From Symbiodinium natans (lineage: Eukaryota; Sar; Dinophyceae; Suessiales; Symbiodiniaceae), in NCBI GenBank assembly GCA_905221605.1, contig CAJNDS010002666.1:85001-149000 (forward strand): 64,000 nt of DNA. The letters are read 5' to 3'. Both the position numbers and the translations under genes were made by a program. Below the pieces are notes generated by a model. The model was not told the DNA's origin, ran no database searches, and saw nothing but the letters and a program-made list of their open reading frames with translations. Numbering within the stretch: position 1 is the stretch's first letter; every line of letters starts with the position of its first letter. Positions 36,550 to 50,843 of the stretch are shown here, one piece after another.

Positions 36550-37221
36550 TCAAACCGAAAGATCCTGAAATGAAAGCTAGAATCCACTTCATCCCAAAAG
36601 CAAATTCGGCCTGCTGCCCGGAGGCATCTTCGCAGCCGTCGAGCCTTCTCAACTCTGCAACTGGGTCTAGTCTGATAGGACCCTCTACTGCCAAGAAGCT
36701 TCCCATAATGCCCTAGCAAAGGTTGTTTCGCAGACGCAAGCTTGAGGGCTAACATTGATGACCGACTACTCAATGAGAGCATGATTTCCGCCAGGCTGCT
36801 GTCGCCGAGCATCCTGCGAAGCAGCAACACAGACGGTTTTACTACCACAAATACCCCAAACGAGGCTTCAACCGCTCAACTGATGACAGCTCTGGTTGTT
36901 CGACTTGCAAGTCCCTCGCGATGATAACGAGGCCAGTCACGACGAGAAGAATGCCGAACCAGTAGCCGAGCAACCTTCCGAGTCTTGCGCGTGATTACTC
37001 TGAATGTTCTGAAGCCTGAGCGGGCCTTGAGAGCAGCCCTCACCCGGAGCCTCCAAGCTATGAGCGTCGCCGTCTCTTTCAAGATTACGGCTGCCGAAAC
37101 ACTCGTCGTCACGATTGAAGTTCCTGAGAGATAGATTCATGGTTTCAGGCCTGGATACTGCCATCAAAGTTTGCTGGCTGCGGCTACCATGGTCACCGCA
37201 AGCATTACAGTCGGACGCCAT
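36550..37221 (-). CDS. Possible small membrane-protein gene fragment, unrecognised
   Basis: On the minus strand, a frame at about 36990-36840 contains LGRLLGYWFGILLVVTGLVI followed by IARDLQVEQPEL, a clear single transmembrane helix with an acidic tail. Just upstream, an ATG at 37221 opens a different frame (MASDCNACGDHGSRSQQ). The two might be joined by an intron, but I could not phase it. Confidence 0.25.
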
Positions 37222-37416
37222 CGCATGAGGTCAGTCTGCTAAACAAGCCGTTCTCTCAACCGGCAGTCTCTTTGCAGCAGTGAAGCCCACAAACGTTGGA
37301 ATCATCATCCTTAGTCTCAATGGATACTAATTAATAGGGTATAATCCACACTTGGTGTCGAAGACTGGAAATCTGGATTACGGTCACAAAGATTCAAAAA
37401 TGCATAACAAAATGCA

Positions 37417-37548
37417 CAGACACACACACACACACAGACACACAGACACACAGACACACAGACACACAGACACACAGACACACAGACACACAGACACACA
37501 GACACACAGACACACAGACACACAGACACACAGACACACAGACACACA

Positions 37549-37582
<34 letters not shown>

Positions 37583-37800
37583 ACACACCACACACCCCAC
37601 CACCCACCCACCAACCCACACCCAACCCACCCACCCACCCACGCACGCACGCACCCACGCACCCACGCACCCACGCACCCACGCACCCACGCACCCACGC
37701 ACCCACACACACCCACGCACCCACACACACCCACGCACCCACACACACCCACGCACCCACACACACCCACGCACCCACACACACACACACACACACACAC
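37417..37800. repeat. CA-rich satellite: (CACAGA)n, (CA)n, (CCCACGCA)n blocks
   Basis: About 37420-37550 is a (cacagaca) repeat, 37550-37580 is CA, 37590-37650 is an imperfect CCCACC stretch, and 37650-37800 is a cacgcaccca/cacacaccca repeat. His/Thr-rich and Val/Cys-rich frames are artefacts. Confidence 0.96.
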
Positions 37801-38101
37801 GTTGACTTGTCTGGAACTGATGAGACGGACATTCGACTGGACAACATCAAGCATAGTCAGTGTCTATCGTCGTCATTGTTTGGGCTAGGTTTCAGGCCCC
37901 AGATCAGACCACCGGAATGATCGTTGGGATGCGGGTTCTGTCCCTTGTGTCGTCGTCGTGCCAGACACCAGGAATGGCATATGTTGTCGTCTGGGAAGCG
38001 CCATGCTGACGACAACATGTAACACGTTGCGGGGATGAGGTTTCTGTCCCCGTTGAGGATACCAGCTGCGGACGCAACCACCCAGGTACTCCTCATAGCA
38101 G

Positions 38102-38166
38102 GTACGTTTGCACATCTGCTACTCATGGTCTTCGTTGGTCCCAGCGTGAGTAGCAGATCTGGGACC
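38102..38166. repeat. Inverted repeat (hairpin)
   Basis: The 12-mer atctgctactca at about 38115 is matched by its exact reverse complement tgagtagcagat at about 38148, with an outer ggtccca/tgggacc pair overlapping the loop and right arm. It could form a short hairpin. No gene surrounds it. Confidence 0.6.
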
Positions 38167-38219
38167 CCCTGCATGAAATCGAAAAACGGGCGTGACCCCA
38201 ATCCTGCATGTACAGCAGG

Positions 38220-38250
<31 letters not shown>

Positions 38251-38253
<3 letters not shown>

Positions 38254-38640
38254 TGGCTTGGCATGAACTGATGCTGTGTGCAATCTTAAGGGTGTTTTGG
38301 GGCATGAAGGTGAAATGAAGATTTTTTACCAGACAGGCCAGACACAAGGAATGGCATGTGCAAACTTGATGAGATGATGCAAACATGAGGTAGGGTCCTG
38401 CCTCGCTGTACCAGACTCAGAGGAATGGTACAACGCGAAATGAAGTGGAAATGAAAATGAGGGTGAGGGTCCTGCCAGCTACTCTAGACAGAGTCCAGGC
38501 ACAGACCAATGCAGGTGCGTTTACCTGGGGGGGAGGAGCTTCGGCGGGCAGAGCCACCCCCACACCCCCTCTGCCCCCCTGCAAATGGAAATGTCAGTCA
38601 CAGCGATCACCATGTTCAGGCGTTTACACACACACACACG
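38251..38640. repeat. Local duplication, copy 1 (partner 39145-39530)
   Basis: About 390 bp starting ctttggcttggcatgaactg and ending in a CA run is repeated 894 bp further right, nearly identical with a few small indels (for example gggggggagg against ggggtgtgggg). Both copies begin and end next to CA microsatellites, which probably promoted unequal exchange. Confidence 0.93.
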
Positions 38641-39144
38641 CCCCGAAGGGCGAAAAGGACGCGAAGAAGCAAGCTGGTGTCAGCAAGCCAGTCATGAACA
38701 GCAACAAGAGAGGAGGCAGAGACAACAAAACAGGAACGACACCAGAAGGCAACAAGAAACGCGAAATCAACAAAACAGGGGGTCAGACAGCATCATGGGA
38801 GGACAGTCAATGACATGTCTGTTTAAGGATTCCGGAAACCTTGAGCGCGTGCCTACCTGGTCCTCCTACCTGCACATGCACAGACGACCTACCTGCACTC
38901 CTAGGGAAAGCACATGTTCAGCAAGCTGTCTCTACTGATCAACCCTTGACCGCGGCCCTTGACCGTGCAGTGACCGATGATCCCGATGAAGCCCACTGTG
39001 GGCACATGTCATCCTACTGCAGATGATCCCGATGGATGAGAACAAGCGTCTGCAACGTTGTGATTCACTCATCCGCTATCGCGGGCTCGGGCACATGCCC
39101 CTGAGATCTGGCCCCATGTCGGGAAAAACCAGAACTGGTACACA

Positions 39145-39523
39145 CTTTGGCTTGGCATGAACTGATGCTGTGTGCAATCTTAAGGGTGTTTTGGGGCATG
39201 AAGGTGAAATGAAGATTTTTTACCAGACAGGCCAGACACAAGGAATGGCATGTGCAAACTTGATGAGATGATGCAAACATGAGGTAGGGTCCTGCCTCGC
39301 TGTACCAGACTCAGAGGAATGGTACAACGCGAAATGAAGTGGAAATGAAAATGAGGGTGAGGGTCCTGCCAGCTACTCTAGACAGAGTCCAGGCACAGAC
39401 CAATGCAGGTACGTTTACCTGGGGTGTGGGGAGGAGCTTCGGCGGGCAGAGCCACCCCCACACCCCCTCTGCCCCCCTGCAAATGGAAATGTCAGTCACA
39501 GCGATCACCATGTTCAGGCGTTT

Positions 39524-39530
<7 letters not shown>
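39145..39530. repeat. Local duplication, copy 2 (partner 38251-38640)
   Basis: Second copy of the segment described at 38251. The left edge is preceded by ggtacaca here and by a longer CA run at copy 1. The right edge runs directly into the 1.1-kb CA array. Confidence 0.93.
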
Positions 39531-40715
<1,185 letters not shown>

Positions 40716-40719
40716 TACC

Positions 40720-42600
40720 ACGATCCTCTGGCTTGAAGCAGGCGTCATGGCCTCGAACTCGGCCAAGCCTTTATTCAGCAGCACTGCGTTCATTGCCGCG
40801 CAAAACAGCATACCTGCCACCCGGCGGGGCGCATCAATAAAGCAGCCAGGTGCTGCGCGCAGGACGAACCACACGATTGTCGGCAGTATCAGGTCAAGTT
40901 CAAGATGTTCAAGTGTCCAAGCCTCCTAGAATAAAGTAGGCCAGCGGGTCGTACCACATATCCCAGTTGCCCTGGCTGAGTGCAGACAGGCTCAAGGCTG
41001 GGCACTGGAACCACCCTCGCCTCATCGAAAGAGGTATGCAACACCGTAGCAGTCGAGGACATGAAATACCTCTGACCAGCCTGGGCACGGCCCCTAGGAT
41101 TTGCCAAGGCCGAGAAGTTCATCTGACAATTTCATCTGACAATTTCTGAGAGCTTTCTCAGCTTAGAGGCAAGGAAGCCCCCAGCCATGGCCAACAGCAG
41201 CCCCCGTCGGGCTGGCGGCCGCGCGCCTCAGATTGTCGCTCTATCTTGAAGACAAACTGCATCGGAAACAGGGTTCAGTGATTTGCCTTTCACTTCTCAT
41301 TATTGCTCACATGAGGCGCCTCAAGAAAAGAATACGAAGAAGAAGTGCAGAGCTCCCTAAACCCTTTTGGAAACATGTTCTGCGAAACACGTTCTTCTGA
41401 GGAACCTTCACCATAGTCCTGCCTCATGATGCACTATTGCGGGACTTTGCAAATAGTAGGTTGACCGTGAAACTCCCTCAAAACGTGAATTCCTCGGTAA
41501 AAAGACCCGCTTGCCACAACTGCTCCTGTTTAGGCGTTCGGGACTTGGGAATGCCAAGGTTGCTTGTGCGCCTTACTCACAGTAACTCCTTTCCTTTTGG
41601 CTAGCGAGCTTGGCTGCAGGGTTCGTTTCCACAAAATGCCATCAGGGCAACGACACGCAGAGTATCTCTATCTTTGTCACTCAAAACATACCGAAAACAT
41701 CCCAAAGCTGTTCCTGTTCCTGGGTAAACCAAACGAAAGCCACGCTGCCACCGCTTGCAAACCATCGTTTCTTCATCATGAGAAATTAGTAGAAATGAGA
41801 AGTATCGAAGTAATGCTTTCACAGGAGTCGTGAAACTCGGGGTTGTGGAGTACACAGATGCAAGAGACCAATTAGCGATTAGTGCTGCATGTGCCGGTTG
41901 GCGCCAAGATTCCATTCTTTGGCGGCATGGTCAGGCAAGCGAAGCAAGCGAGGGAGATGCACACCTAAACGCAGATCATGCCATCTTTAGGACAGCGGTG
42001 TGGACGGCATCCCAAAGACCCACAGCTTTGTCCCGTTCCATTTGCCAGCCATGACGAGCAAACCAAGGTCCCGACGAGGATCCACCTTCGAACTGCAGCT
42101 GCAAAGCGGGACGCATTCAAACTACGCGGAGGCATTACGTCGGTTTTTTTCAGAAGGCTTTCGGTCGGCTTCAGAGCAGCAGTGCATGCATGTGCATGCT
42201 CCAAACCAAGCAAAGCAGCCCGAGAAACGATCGGCTGATGAACTTCTCGCGGAGATCGTCCATGGTCTCCTCAGTTCCACTCAGTGCCAACAAAGCAAAA
42301 CAGCCAATTCCACTGCTGCAAACACCTCCGTCTCTAACTCTGAGATCTGTCAGGTTTCCGGGGGCTTGCTGTGAGGACTGAACATCGGAGCCGACACGGC
42401 GCCCGCAAAAACAAAGCCTTGGGACAGTGATCGCCAGGGTCTCTTCCCTCATGCTGCAACCTTCACACTCCATGATCGGCTGGCCTGACCCGAGCAGTTT
42501 GCTGCTCGTCAGGCTCTCACCGAGGGTGTACGGCGCCAACCTCAATCATGAAAATCAAGCTCCTGGGCATGGTTCTGCTGTTCTCGCCTCGCGCGCTTGC
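40720..42600. other. No firmly supported gene
   Basis: The most protein-like frame is on the plus strand at about 42051-42350 (TSKPRSRRGSTFELQLQSG, then EALRRFFSEGFRSASEQQ), but it has no recognisable domain and disagrees with the strand of all identified genes. Confidence 0.25.
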
Positions 42601-42789
42601 TCGCTACCAGCTTTAGACACCCAGCCCAAAACTGCAGTAACCTGCCAAGCCAGGCTCCAGACAGAATATTCCAAATGACATCGAAGCCATCCAGTGGAGC
42701 CAAAAGCGACCTCGTAACCCGGGACAGATGTGACTTGCTTTCCCGGACCGAATTATTCCGTGATGGGGCCCCCCAACGCTTGTCACCAA

Positions 42790-43075
42790 TGCCTCGTAAA
42801 CCGAAAGCCACCGATCCGATTTGCGGCAGAGTGGCTGCGGTGCAAAGGCATAGGCCGACACCTCACAGAGGGGTCCCACGGCCATGGCCATTGACAGGCC
42901 AAGGAGTCGGAACCTTGGAGAGGCTCCATTGGAGAGGCTTCTGAGAGGAAGGGCTTCGCACCGCATGCTCGCACACTGCTCGCGCCTCCATTTTCTCCGG
43001 GACTCCATGATGGCTGCATAGCGCAGGAGCTGAAGTCCCATAATGATGATGAAGGTTTTGAACAATATCAGAGCC
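42790..43075 (-). CDS. Possible exon of a multi-pass membrane protein
   Basis: On the minus strand the frame runs through ALILFKTFIIIMGLQLLRYA, a basic loop (ESRRKWRREQC), and RLLGLSMAMAVGPLCEVSAY followed by AFAPQPL. Two hydrophobic helices around a basic loop, with the AFAPQPL ending, recall transporter-like families such as NIPA/DUF803. The match rests on a short segment and the exon limits are unresolved. Confidence 0.3.
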
Positions 43076-44751
43076 ACACCTTGGCCCCAAAGCGGGCAAA
43101 ACGGAAGGGAAGGTTCACAGCTCGAAGGAGTGATCAACGAATCAATGCACCAGACTTTGCACAGCATCTCATCGACCGTGCCATGCAGCCGATGACGGGC
43201 ATCAACGCCGGACCCCAGTTCCACCATTTCCTGGCAGTTGCAAGGAGAGGTTACCGAGGTGAGCCAGCATGGCCGCATCCTGGCCGTGCCTACCAAGAGT
43301 TAGCGCCGGCATCGCAGGCCGCGCCGGCATCGCAGGCTGTGACGGCATCGCCAAAAAAGGCTTTGAAATTCTGGCAAGAAGGAGAAGCTGTCCCAGAGCC
43401 CCGTGAGATTCTGCGATTTGACATGTTTGGGTGTTCTGGGGCTCAGAGTGTGGGGGGTGGGGGGAGGTAGGGGGCCTAGGGCCCCATGGCGCGACAGGAG
43501 GACGACTGGACACTTGAGAGCTGGTTCTGCTGATTTCTAGGACCAAAACAAGTAGAGAAGTTGCAAGTACCAGGGTTTGTGGTTCATGGAGGGCACATGC
43601 ACACCTCACAAACTCTTGACCCCGCAGCAGGCGATCATGTCAAGTCACGTCACCATGCAGCAGGCGTGTCACGTGTAAGATGAGCAAGTTACTAGGCATA
43701 CGGCTTTGTATCTCGCACAGGGTCTCGGAGCGCACAGGCCTAGCTTGGCAAGGCACCGACGGCACCGCGTCGCTTCTCAAAGCATTCCCGGAGGCACGAA
43801 AAACATCCCGCACTGCCGCACCATGCTGCACCCCGACAGCCTCGATGAAAGTTTGAAAACACACGGTGATTCGAGGCATCGCGGTCTGCATGGCGACGAC
43901 CTCTTTACCCTGAACGCGGATTAATCCTACAGCGGCTGCATACCATGTAATGTATACCTCAAACTTATCTGAAAAACTGAAAGACATTCGCATAGACAAC
44001 GGTAGCACGGGATGCTCCAGCGGGAAGTCCCAAACCCTAACGGCACGATTTTGTTCTGCCGCGGGCTTTCCTCAAGAAAGACCTGCGGCATGGGGCATAC
44101 CGATACTCTGCCAGAGTCATCGCTGCAAAATCGTTCAATCAAGACACCCGTATCCACCGGGGGACTGCTTCTGCAGGTAAAACGGCAAAGCCGGTAGAGC
44201 GGGTCTTCACTAGATTCACTAGCGTACACTGCCATTGCGAAGAGCAATTCAGCATCCGAGCATTAGCAGCCACGGCCAGCAGATCTATCTTGTGGACCCG
44301 GCTTCCTGCCTGTCTGTCCAGTGTGCATATTTGCACATTTGGATTGAACCATCATCGCGCGCAGGCTCAACAAGGCCTTGGTGACAACCTGTAATAGATA
44401 GTACACGATACTGGCAACTTCGTTGGAGTGCCATGCAGACTTGGGCTTGGCACCAGCAGCACAGGCTTTAGTGCTTAGCAGGACACAATACACATAGAAT
44501 GTGCGTTGTGTGCGCTGTGGCCATCCGAGCCCATGAATGCAGTGAAACTGCTCCCAGCTCTGAACCCATTGGCCAGGCAGTCTTGCACGTGGGTATTGCT
44601 CTGCGATGCTGTGGCAAAACCCCAGCAAATGGGGAAATGCGAAACATGGGGTGTCGCCACTTCGAGGCTAAGGAACAATGTAACATGATGCCTTCCAGCT
44701 TGAGAGGGTTCCGACCAAGCCCCCAGCTGAGCGAAGCTGACCCAACTAGCC

Positions 44752-44792
44752 GCTAGCCGCCGCTAGCCGCCGCTAGCCGCCGCTAGCCACAA
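44752..44792. repeat. Tandem gccgctagcc decamer
   Basis: Four adjacent copies of gccgctagcc. Noncoding as far as can be seen. The sequence from 43080 to 45990 otherwise shows only unrecognised short frames. Confidence 0.85.
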
Positions 44793-45993
44793 GTGGCAAA
44801 GTCGACATCCCACTTGGTCCCATCATCCTGTCAACTTAACGATCGCGCTCCATTGACATTCATCGTTACAAGCAACATCCCTGGGGCCCTCAAGCACTCG
44901 CTCTCACTCGCTCCTCGTATGGAACCATCGGAGGCATCTCTTTGGCTTGTGAGAAATTCGAGAAGTCCTTGGACAGGTCGCACATGGGTACCGTATAGTA
45001 TGATACTCCAACCACGCCTGGACCTGCAAGGATGTGGTGTGCAAGATGCGCAAAGCATTTCTGACTTCCGCGTCTTGGCTTCCAGTTACTTCCTGTTCCT
45101 TTGGCGACAAGGTCAAGCTGAGGCGTGCGCTCGCCTGTTTTTGACGATGGGTCTGTACGGAGGTGCCATCCTCGAACTCACGGCTGGCTTAGCTTAGCTG
45201 CTGACTCCATGCGGGTGTTTTTCTTGAGGGTGGAAATAGCATGAAATAACTGCAAAGGTTCTTCCCGTCTTCAGGCGCAAGGCTGTCGATGTTTACCAGC
45301 ATTTGAGAGATGCGGTGCAACGTGGTGCAACTGTGCTGTCACCAAAGTGGCAACGCTTTCTGCCCACACGCGTGTGCGATGCGCGGGTCCTCTCACGGTC
45401 TTACCCACGGGGTCACAGAAACTCGCCCCAGGCAGGATTTAATCACCGCGCATGTTGCCCATAGTTTGCCCATACTGTACAGGCAACCCAAGGTGAGACA
45501 CTGGACAGCTTTGGGAATTTTGGGAGAATACGTTGTAGCTGCTCTCTTTCCAGGTATTGCACGTATTGCCTGTTATTGCCTGTTCATCCCAACACCGTCT
45601 TCCCACGAATGTTCTTACCAGCATACTGCGCACCCTTTCTCTTCTCTAAGGCCTGCGGGGCGATGACGCCGCCCTTCGCCTTGCAAGCACACACTGAATT
45701 GCTCGTGTCTGCGTTGCGGTGTGCTCAGGCTTCTGAGAGTTTGACATGGTTTGACATGCTTGGCCACAAATGCGCAGGATGCCGACTCCGAACCAAGTCA
45801 AGTCCCATGTCCCACTGGGGCTGTGTCCATCTGCTTTTGCAGGTGGCGCATCTTGCGCTTCGTCATCTTCCGCTCCTTTCCTTCCTGCAACGAGCCAGTC
45901 AGTTCGACCCTCTCGATTGAACAGCTTTCATTGGTGAGCGAATGTGAGCGAAGTCACGTCACAGCTCATTTGCAAGTTGCCGGAAGTGGCAGA

Positions 45994-48900
45994 TTAACCT
46001 TCAGCCTGGAGACCACCAATAAGCGGAGACATGCGTGCACCACGGCCATTGGCCATAGACTTGTTTCGGAAAGTGCGTTTGGTTTTGGCTTGGTTTTGGC
46101 TTGGAGGCCCAAAGGTGCCTCCAGGAATGCATCGAGATCGCTGAAGTCTGACTCGGAGTCCTGGCTCAGACGTGTGGAGTGGCACAAACTTGACATGGCC
46201 TGAAGGCGAACGAAATTGTCATACCATCCTGCTCGTTCAGGAGATGACTCTGAGGCTCCACGCCTTGGTCCAGCGATATCTGAAACAAAGGCGAGCGCAG
46301 CAGCAAAGGTTCCTTGCACCTAAAATCAAGATCGCCACCTACCAATATTGCGGATCTGCTTGCTGGATTCACTGCCCGGCGGATGCTCGCAGTGCAGCAG
46401 CTGCCCTGTACCTCGGGCCATCGCTTGCTAACCTGCTAAGCTGCTCAGGCATTTGGAACTCTTCCCTTGAATCACTTGAAAACATTTGTATAAGAAGAGC
46501 ACTGCCCTTTAAACGGCATCGCGTTCACCATGGCTGCTGGTACTGGTTGTCTGAAACAACATGATCAAGCCTGTTCACCTTCAAACAAGATAGCGTTGTC
46601 ATCTACGATTGGCGCCGACTGGCACACGAAACGTTCATGCGCAGTTGTGGACGGACAAAGAACGGCACACTCGTTTGTCGTCTTGTGTCGGCTCTAATTT
46701 TTTGAAGGTGTGCTGACCAAGGAGCAGAAATCACGGAGCACCCTCCGGGCTGCCCAGGTCTCATCTGGCACCCCCACTCTGAGGAAGTGGTGCCGGTGCG
46801 TTGCGAGGCCACAGAGAACCTTCAGAGGTCAAAGCGAATGTGGAGCTGGAAGGCATGGGGCCCCCCTTCCCCTGTTTCCATTTCCCGGAACCTGGTGCGC
46901 CATCTCGTCCGAGGCCTCGCCAACACCCCGGCGGATGGCACCATCCCGGACCTTCACACCGCTTCAAACATTCGAACAGCCTACGGACAGCCTACGGACA
47001 GCCTACGGACAGCCTACGGACTCGGGTGGGTTGGTTGATATGGTAGAGGCATGCACAAAACCGTTGGCAGGTAGCAGCAATGCAGCAGCAAATCACATGC
47101 CAAATGCGCACGTGTCACTTGTTTTAAAGCTCCTCCGTGGACCAGGATGGACCCAGCATCTAGCCAAGTATGACAGCAACCCTCACGAAAAGCCCAGCAT
47201 CCCAAAATATCCCAAACACCAAAGCCCCGGCAACCAAAACACACAACGTGTGCAAAAACGTCATCGGGTGGGAGAGAAATGCCAATGCGGGCGAGGAACC
47301 TCCGAGGCGCTGACGCCGTACCTGGGGCCCCGTCCCCCTCCCAATCGTTCGAATGTGACGTCACATGGATTCAAAACGATTCCCCAGCTTTCAACATCTT
47401 TCAGCAAAACTTCAACACGTCCCCGCCTCTGCAAGATCGGCTCAGGCCCTATCTTGCCGACGATGAGCCGGATGGGATCGATGAAATCTCTCAGCTCATC
47501 CAGAGGAACAGTTCCGTTGATGACCAAGTGGGCCCGGGTGGCCACCACTGACGGGAATACTAGGCCGGGGCAGTCGCAGAGAGTGATGTTTGAATCACTG
47601 AGCTCTAGAGTTTGCAGGTGCTTGGTCTTGCCAGGGGTACGGCTCATTGAAACCTTCTTTGCCCCAAATAAAGCATTGATGACGGAGCTTTTCCCAACAT
47701 TGGGGTAGCCCACAAAGCCCACGACGCCTCTCCTTGAAGCGTTTGAAGGGGGCATGCGCGCTTGCAGCTCGTCCAGTAGACGCGCGCAGTCCGCTACGCC
47801 GCTCATCCCACCATCCTCCAGAGGACCGTGAGGTGGGAGACGTCGTGAGCTCTCCGCATCCTCGGTCTTTACGGATTCTTCGTCGTCCGGTTCGCTGTCG
47901 AGATCGCTTTCGCTGTCTTCGTCCTCGGGAGCTCGAGCATCTCGAGCAGACGAGGAGGCACAGGCACGCTGCTGCTTGTGAAGCTCCCGCAGGGCTGAGA
48001 AAAAGATTGTCTCAACGCCCTTGTCGGTCCAGTAGGACGTCCACTGCTCACGCTGCTGCATGTTCAGGAAATCTGCCTACAGAGAGTCGATTGGTCCATC
48101 GGCTATCGGGCATCTTCGCGCAAATCCGCCGTGGCCCCAGGCAACCCACCTCCTTGATCCCTCTCCCCCCGGCGTTAAGCCTTCCTCTGCCTGCTATGGA
48201 CCCTGCTAGGAGTCGTTTGCTAGTCTGGCCCGCCTGACGAGCCAAGTGATGCTGATGACGCCTGCCGTTCCGGCACCCTGATGCCCAACAAGGGCCAACT
48301 GAGGCTCACGATGCTTGCCCTTATGTCCGCCCCGTGATGCCCAGAAGGTTCCTCACGCAGTCTGCCGGGTTCACAGGCCGAGGCGGGTCGCATAGCGTTA
48401 AAGCTATGCAAGGTCCCTTTCGCACAACTGCACAAAGTACAACTTATTCTGTAACACGGCCTTGTTTAGCAGGAGGAGGTGGCGTTTGTTCGGAAACTGC
48501 TCGATGTACCGTTCAAGATCTCTACATCTGTAGAACTCCGGATCGCGGGCGTCCAGGATCTGCACGAGGACCTGCTAATCGAGCAAGGATCCACATGGCA
48601 TGAAGGGCTGAAGGGCTGTCGCAGTCAAAGCTTTTCAGAAAATGTGGCTGGAGAAGCCGTTTAGCTACGGCTTCAAAGGCACATCACTGCGTTCGACACA
48701 GCGCCAGAGCTGGCGCCAGAAGTCCAGATTTCGCTCGTAGGGGGTCAAGACCAAGCCATCCTCAAGGGCTTCGACACTGGGATTAGGCATCCAAAGACGA
48801 TGCAATGCCGGGAGATTGAAATAGATCTACTGCGTCCTCCTCCTCAAGCTTTGCAAGTCCTCGCCTCAAGTCACGTTGACCCACCGCAGCAAGTGTGATT

Positions 48901-50151
48901 TGCCACTCCATGCTGAACCACCTACCCTAACATCTGAAACTGAACCCCGACGATTCCGTCCCTCAATCAACTTCATGAGGGGGCTGCTCATTGGGTCCGA
49001 CAGTAGAAGAGCGGTTGAAAACCGGCGAAACACAGGCAACGGCAACAGCACCGGAGAAACACGAATCAGAATTTCATCGCTCAGAGTGCCCGGCCTCCAT
49101 TCGAGAAAGGCCTGCCCCTCGGCAGATGCCAACTCTTCTGCAGAGGAGGCCTTGCATGGGTCATTGTTGGCCTTGCTAGGTCCCCCACACCGGAACCATA
49201 GCCTTGCCCCAACAAAACGCACGAGAGCATCAAAAGACATAAGAGAAGACGCGCAGAGCTTTTCTAGCGGACAGTTCGTGAATGTTCGTGACACTCCGGA
49301 GACACAATGTCGTAAGCTGCTTCACAGGCCTGAATCCCACGGCCGTGCAACATTAGCTCACAAATGCTCACACTTCAAAAATCACCACAGACCATCCCAT
49401 GTCCCTTTCGCCAGGCCATCAAGGCCTCCTGCCAGGGAGGGCGCCATGGGATGGGAACATCCACCTTCTTGGCCTCGGCCTCCTTCTCCTGAGCTTGAAA
49501 AAAAAACAAGACAGTCGCTTGAAGCCCTGAAAAACTCGGGAAATGAATGTGACAAGTCTCTCGGGTGGTTGCTGGGTCCGCCGCTGCTCTGTAGATGATC
49601 TCCTCACTTGGCAGCTCAAGAACTCAGGGGTGACAACCAAGCCTTGAAACAAACTCGAGCCAATCAAGACACATTACGGCCCCAACTCTCCCAAATACAA
49701 AATGCAATCCACGGCTCTGTCGTGCACTCGACAGCTTGACCTGACAAGTCGCAAAATCTCAGCTCAGTCCAAGCAGGCTAAAACTGCAATCTTACCTAGC
49801 AGTCCTAACGGTCAACGGCTTGCAATAGCTGCACCTCGGTGGCCAACTTTTTTCCTGAAATCTGGCCCAGCCTCGTGCGGCATGGAAGTCCGCCTTTGCG
49901 AGCCTCGGTTGGGGCAGAGTGGCCTGAAAGGCCACTGAAAGCCCACTGCGGGGAGACTCCTTTACAGTCTTGCATACAAGGCTCTCCGCTTTGGCGATGA
50001 AGTCATCCAGCGAGGTTTGCTCGAGCACTGACCGGTTCGCCTGGCCCTCTGGGACCCCACTGGCTTTGTGACCGTTGTAACCCTCGGCACGCTTTCGGCG
50101 GTCATTGGCCAGCGAGTTTCCCAGGCCCGCTCCAGACTTCTTGCGGGTCAT
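45994..50151 (-). CDS. LSG1: LSG1 GTPase (60S ribosomal subunit export and maturation factor)
   Basis: LSG1 is a cytoplasmic, circularly permuted GTPase that releases the export adaptor NMD3 from pre-60S subunits. Thirteen exons join in phase, giving about 537 residues: 50151-49947, 49642-49608, 49488-49417, 49150-49095, 48864-48834, 48760-48683, 48571-48461, 48076-47427, 47321-47309, 47159-47133, 46819-46714, 46405-46343 and 46160-45994. Landmarks: N-terminal GLGNSLAND and EQTSLDDFIAKAE, VPIPWRPPW, FLEWRR, LTPYERNLDFWRQLW, VQILDARDPEFYRC, LLLLNK|ADFL (G4), an acidic insert, then GYPNVGKSSVINALFG (G1) and LCDCPGL (G3). The C-terminal part has VGVPDETWAARR and GQLLHCEHPPG by frame, then a basic tail to TAA. 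G4 before G1 is the normal permuted order. Exons 9 and 10 are tentative; the rest are well anchored. The ATG at 50151 gives the conserved N-terminus. Confidence 0.93.
46975..47028. repeat. Tandem agcctacggac undecamer
   Basis: Four adjacent copies of agcctacggac inside an LSG1 intron, between the exons at 47159-47133 and 46819-46714. Confidence 0.88.
48378..48402. repeat. Dispersed 25-bp motif (ccgaggcgggtcgc core)
   Basis: One of four copies of a motif with core ccgaggcgggtcgc followed by atagcgttaaa, here in the LSG1 intron between the exons 48571-48461 and 48076-47427. Other copies are at 19690-19714, 28129-28153 and 56726-56750, all in the same orientation. Confidence 0.7.
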
Positions 50152-50269
50152 GGTGCCTGAAAATTACGGAGGCCGGCTCGAGCCCAACTGCTTGCCGCGC
50201 AAGATACTCGGCAAGAACAATCCAAAAGCATCCCTAACAGCATCCAGAGGCTCCATCCCTTTATTTGTG

Positions 50270-50342
50270 TTCCTGCTACCTGGTGCTACCTGGTGCTACC
50301 CGGCGCTACCTGGCGCTACCTGATGCTACCTGGTGCTACCTC
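50270..50342. repeat. Tandem ggtgctacct decamer
   Basis: About seven copies of ggtgctacct/ggcgctacct in the interval between the 5' end of LSG1 and the 3' end of the kinase. Confidence 0.9.
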
Positions 50343-50843
50343 TTCTTTCTTCTCCAGAAGCCCCCACTAGACTTCTCACGAAGGGCCTCAGCGACTCGAA
50401 GGACGCCCAGTCGAAGCCCTTGTAGAAGGGATGCCTTACCATTCAAAGAGCTCGACAATGCTTTCAATAAAAATCTCATGTTCGCTAATTGAACCCCCGG
50501 GTCAGTCCCCGAATGCTCAAAAGCTGGGCCAGTTACAACCGTACATGTCACCCATCCTCGCTGGAGACATGATTGCTCTAATGGTGGCTACGCCGGAATG
50601 GGAGACACAGTGGAGAGAGATGCAATCGGTGCACAATGCTACACGTTCCACAGCCTGAAAAAGCCAGCCCTTACCGGTGAGTATCAAAAGAAAGAAAAGC
50701 TTGGACGAAGCGCGCCGTCAAAGCACTCAAATGTACTCAACACTCACCACAGAATCGCCACCCCCCGGGCTCGGTCTGCCAACACCATGGCCCAACAAAA
50801 AAAGGAAGCCTCCGAATTTGCCCATGAGGGTCTGAGCGGCGAC

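Noticed and set aside
46710-47708. 332-codon plus-strand frame
   Set aside because: Antisense to LSG1 exons including the P-loop exon; no recognisable content.
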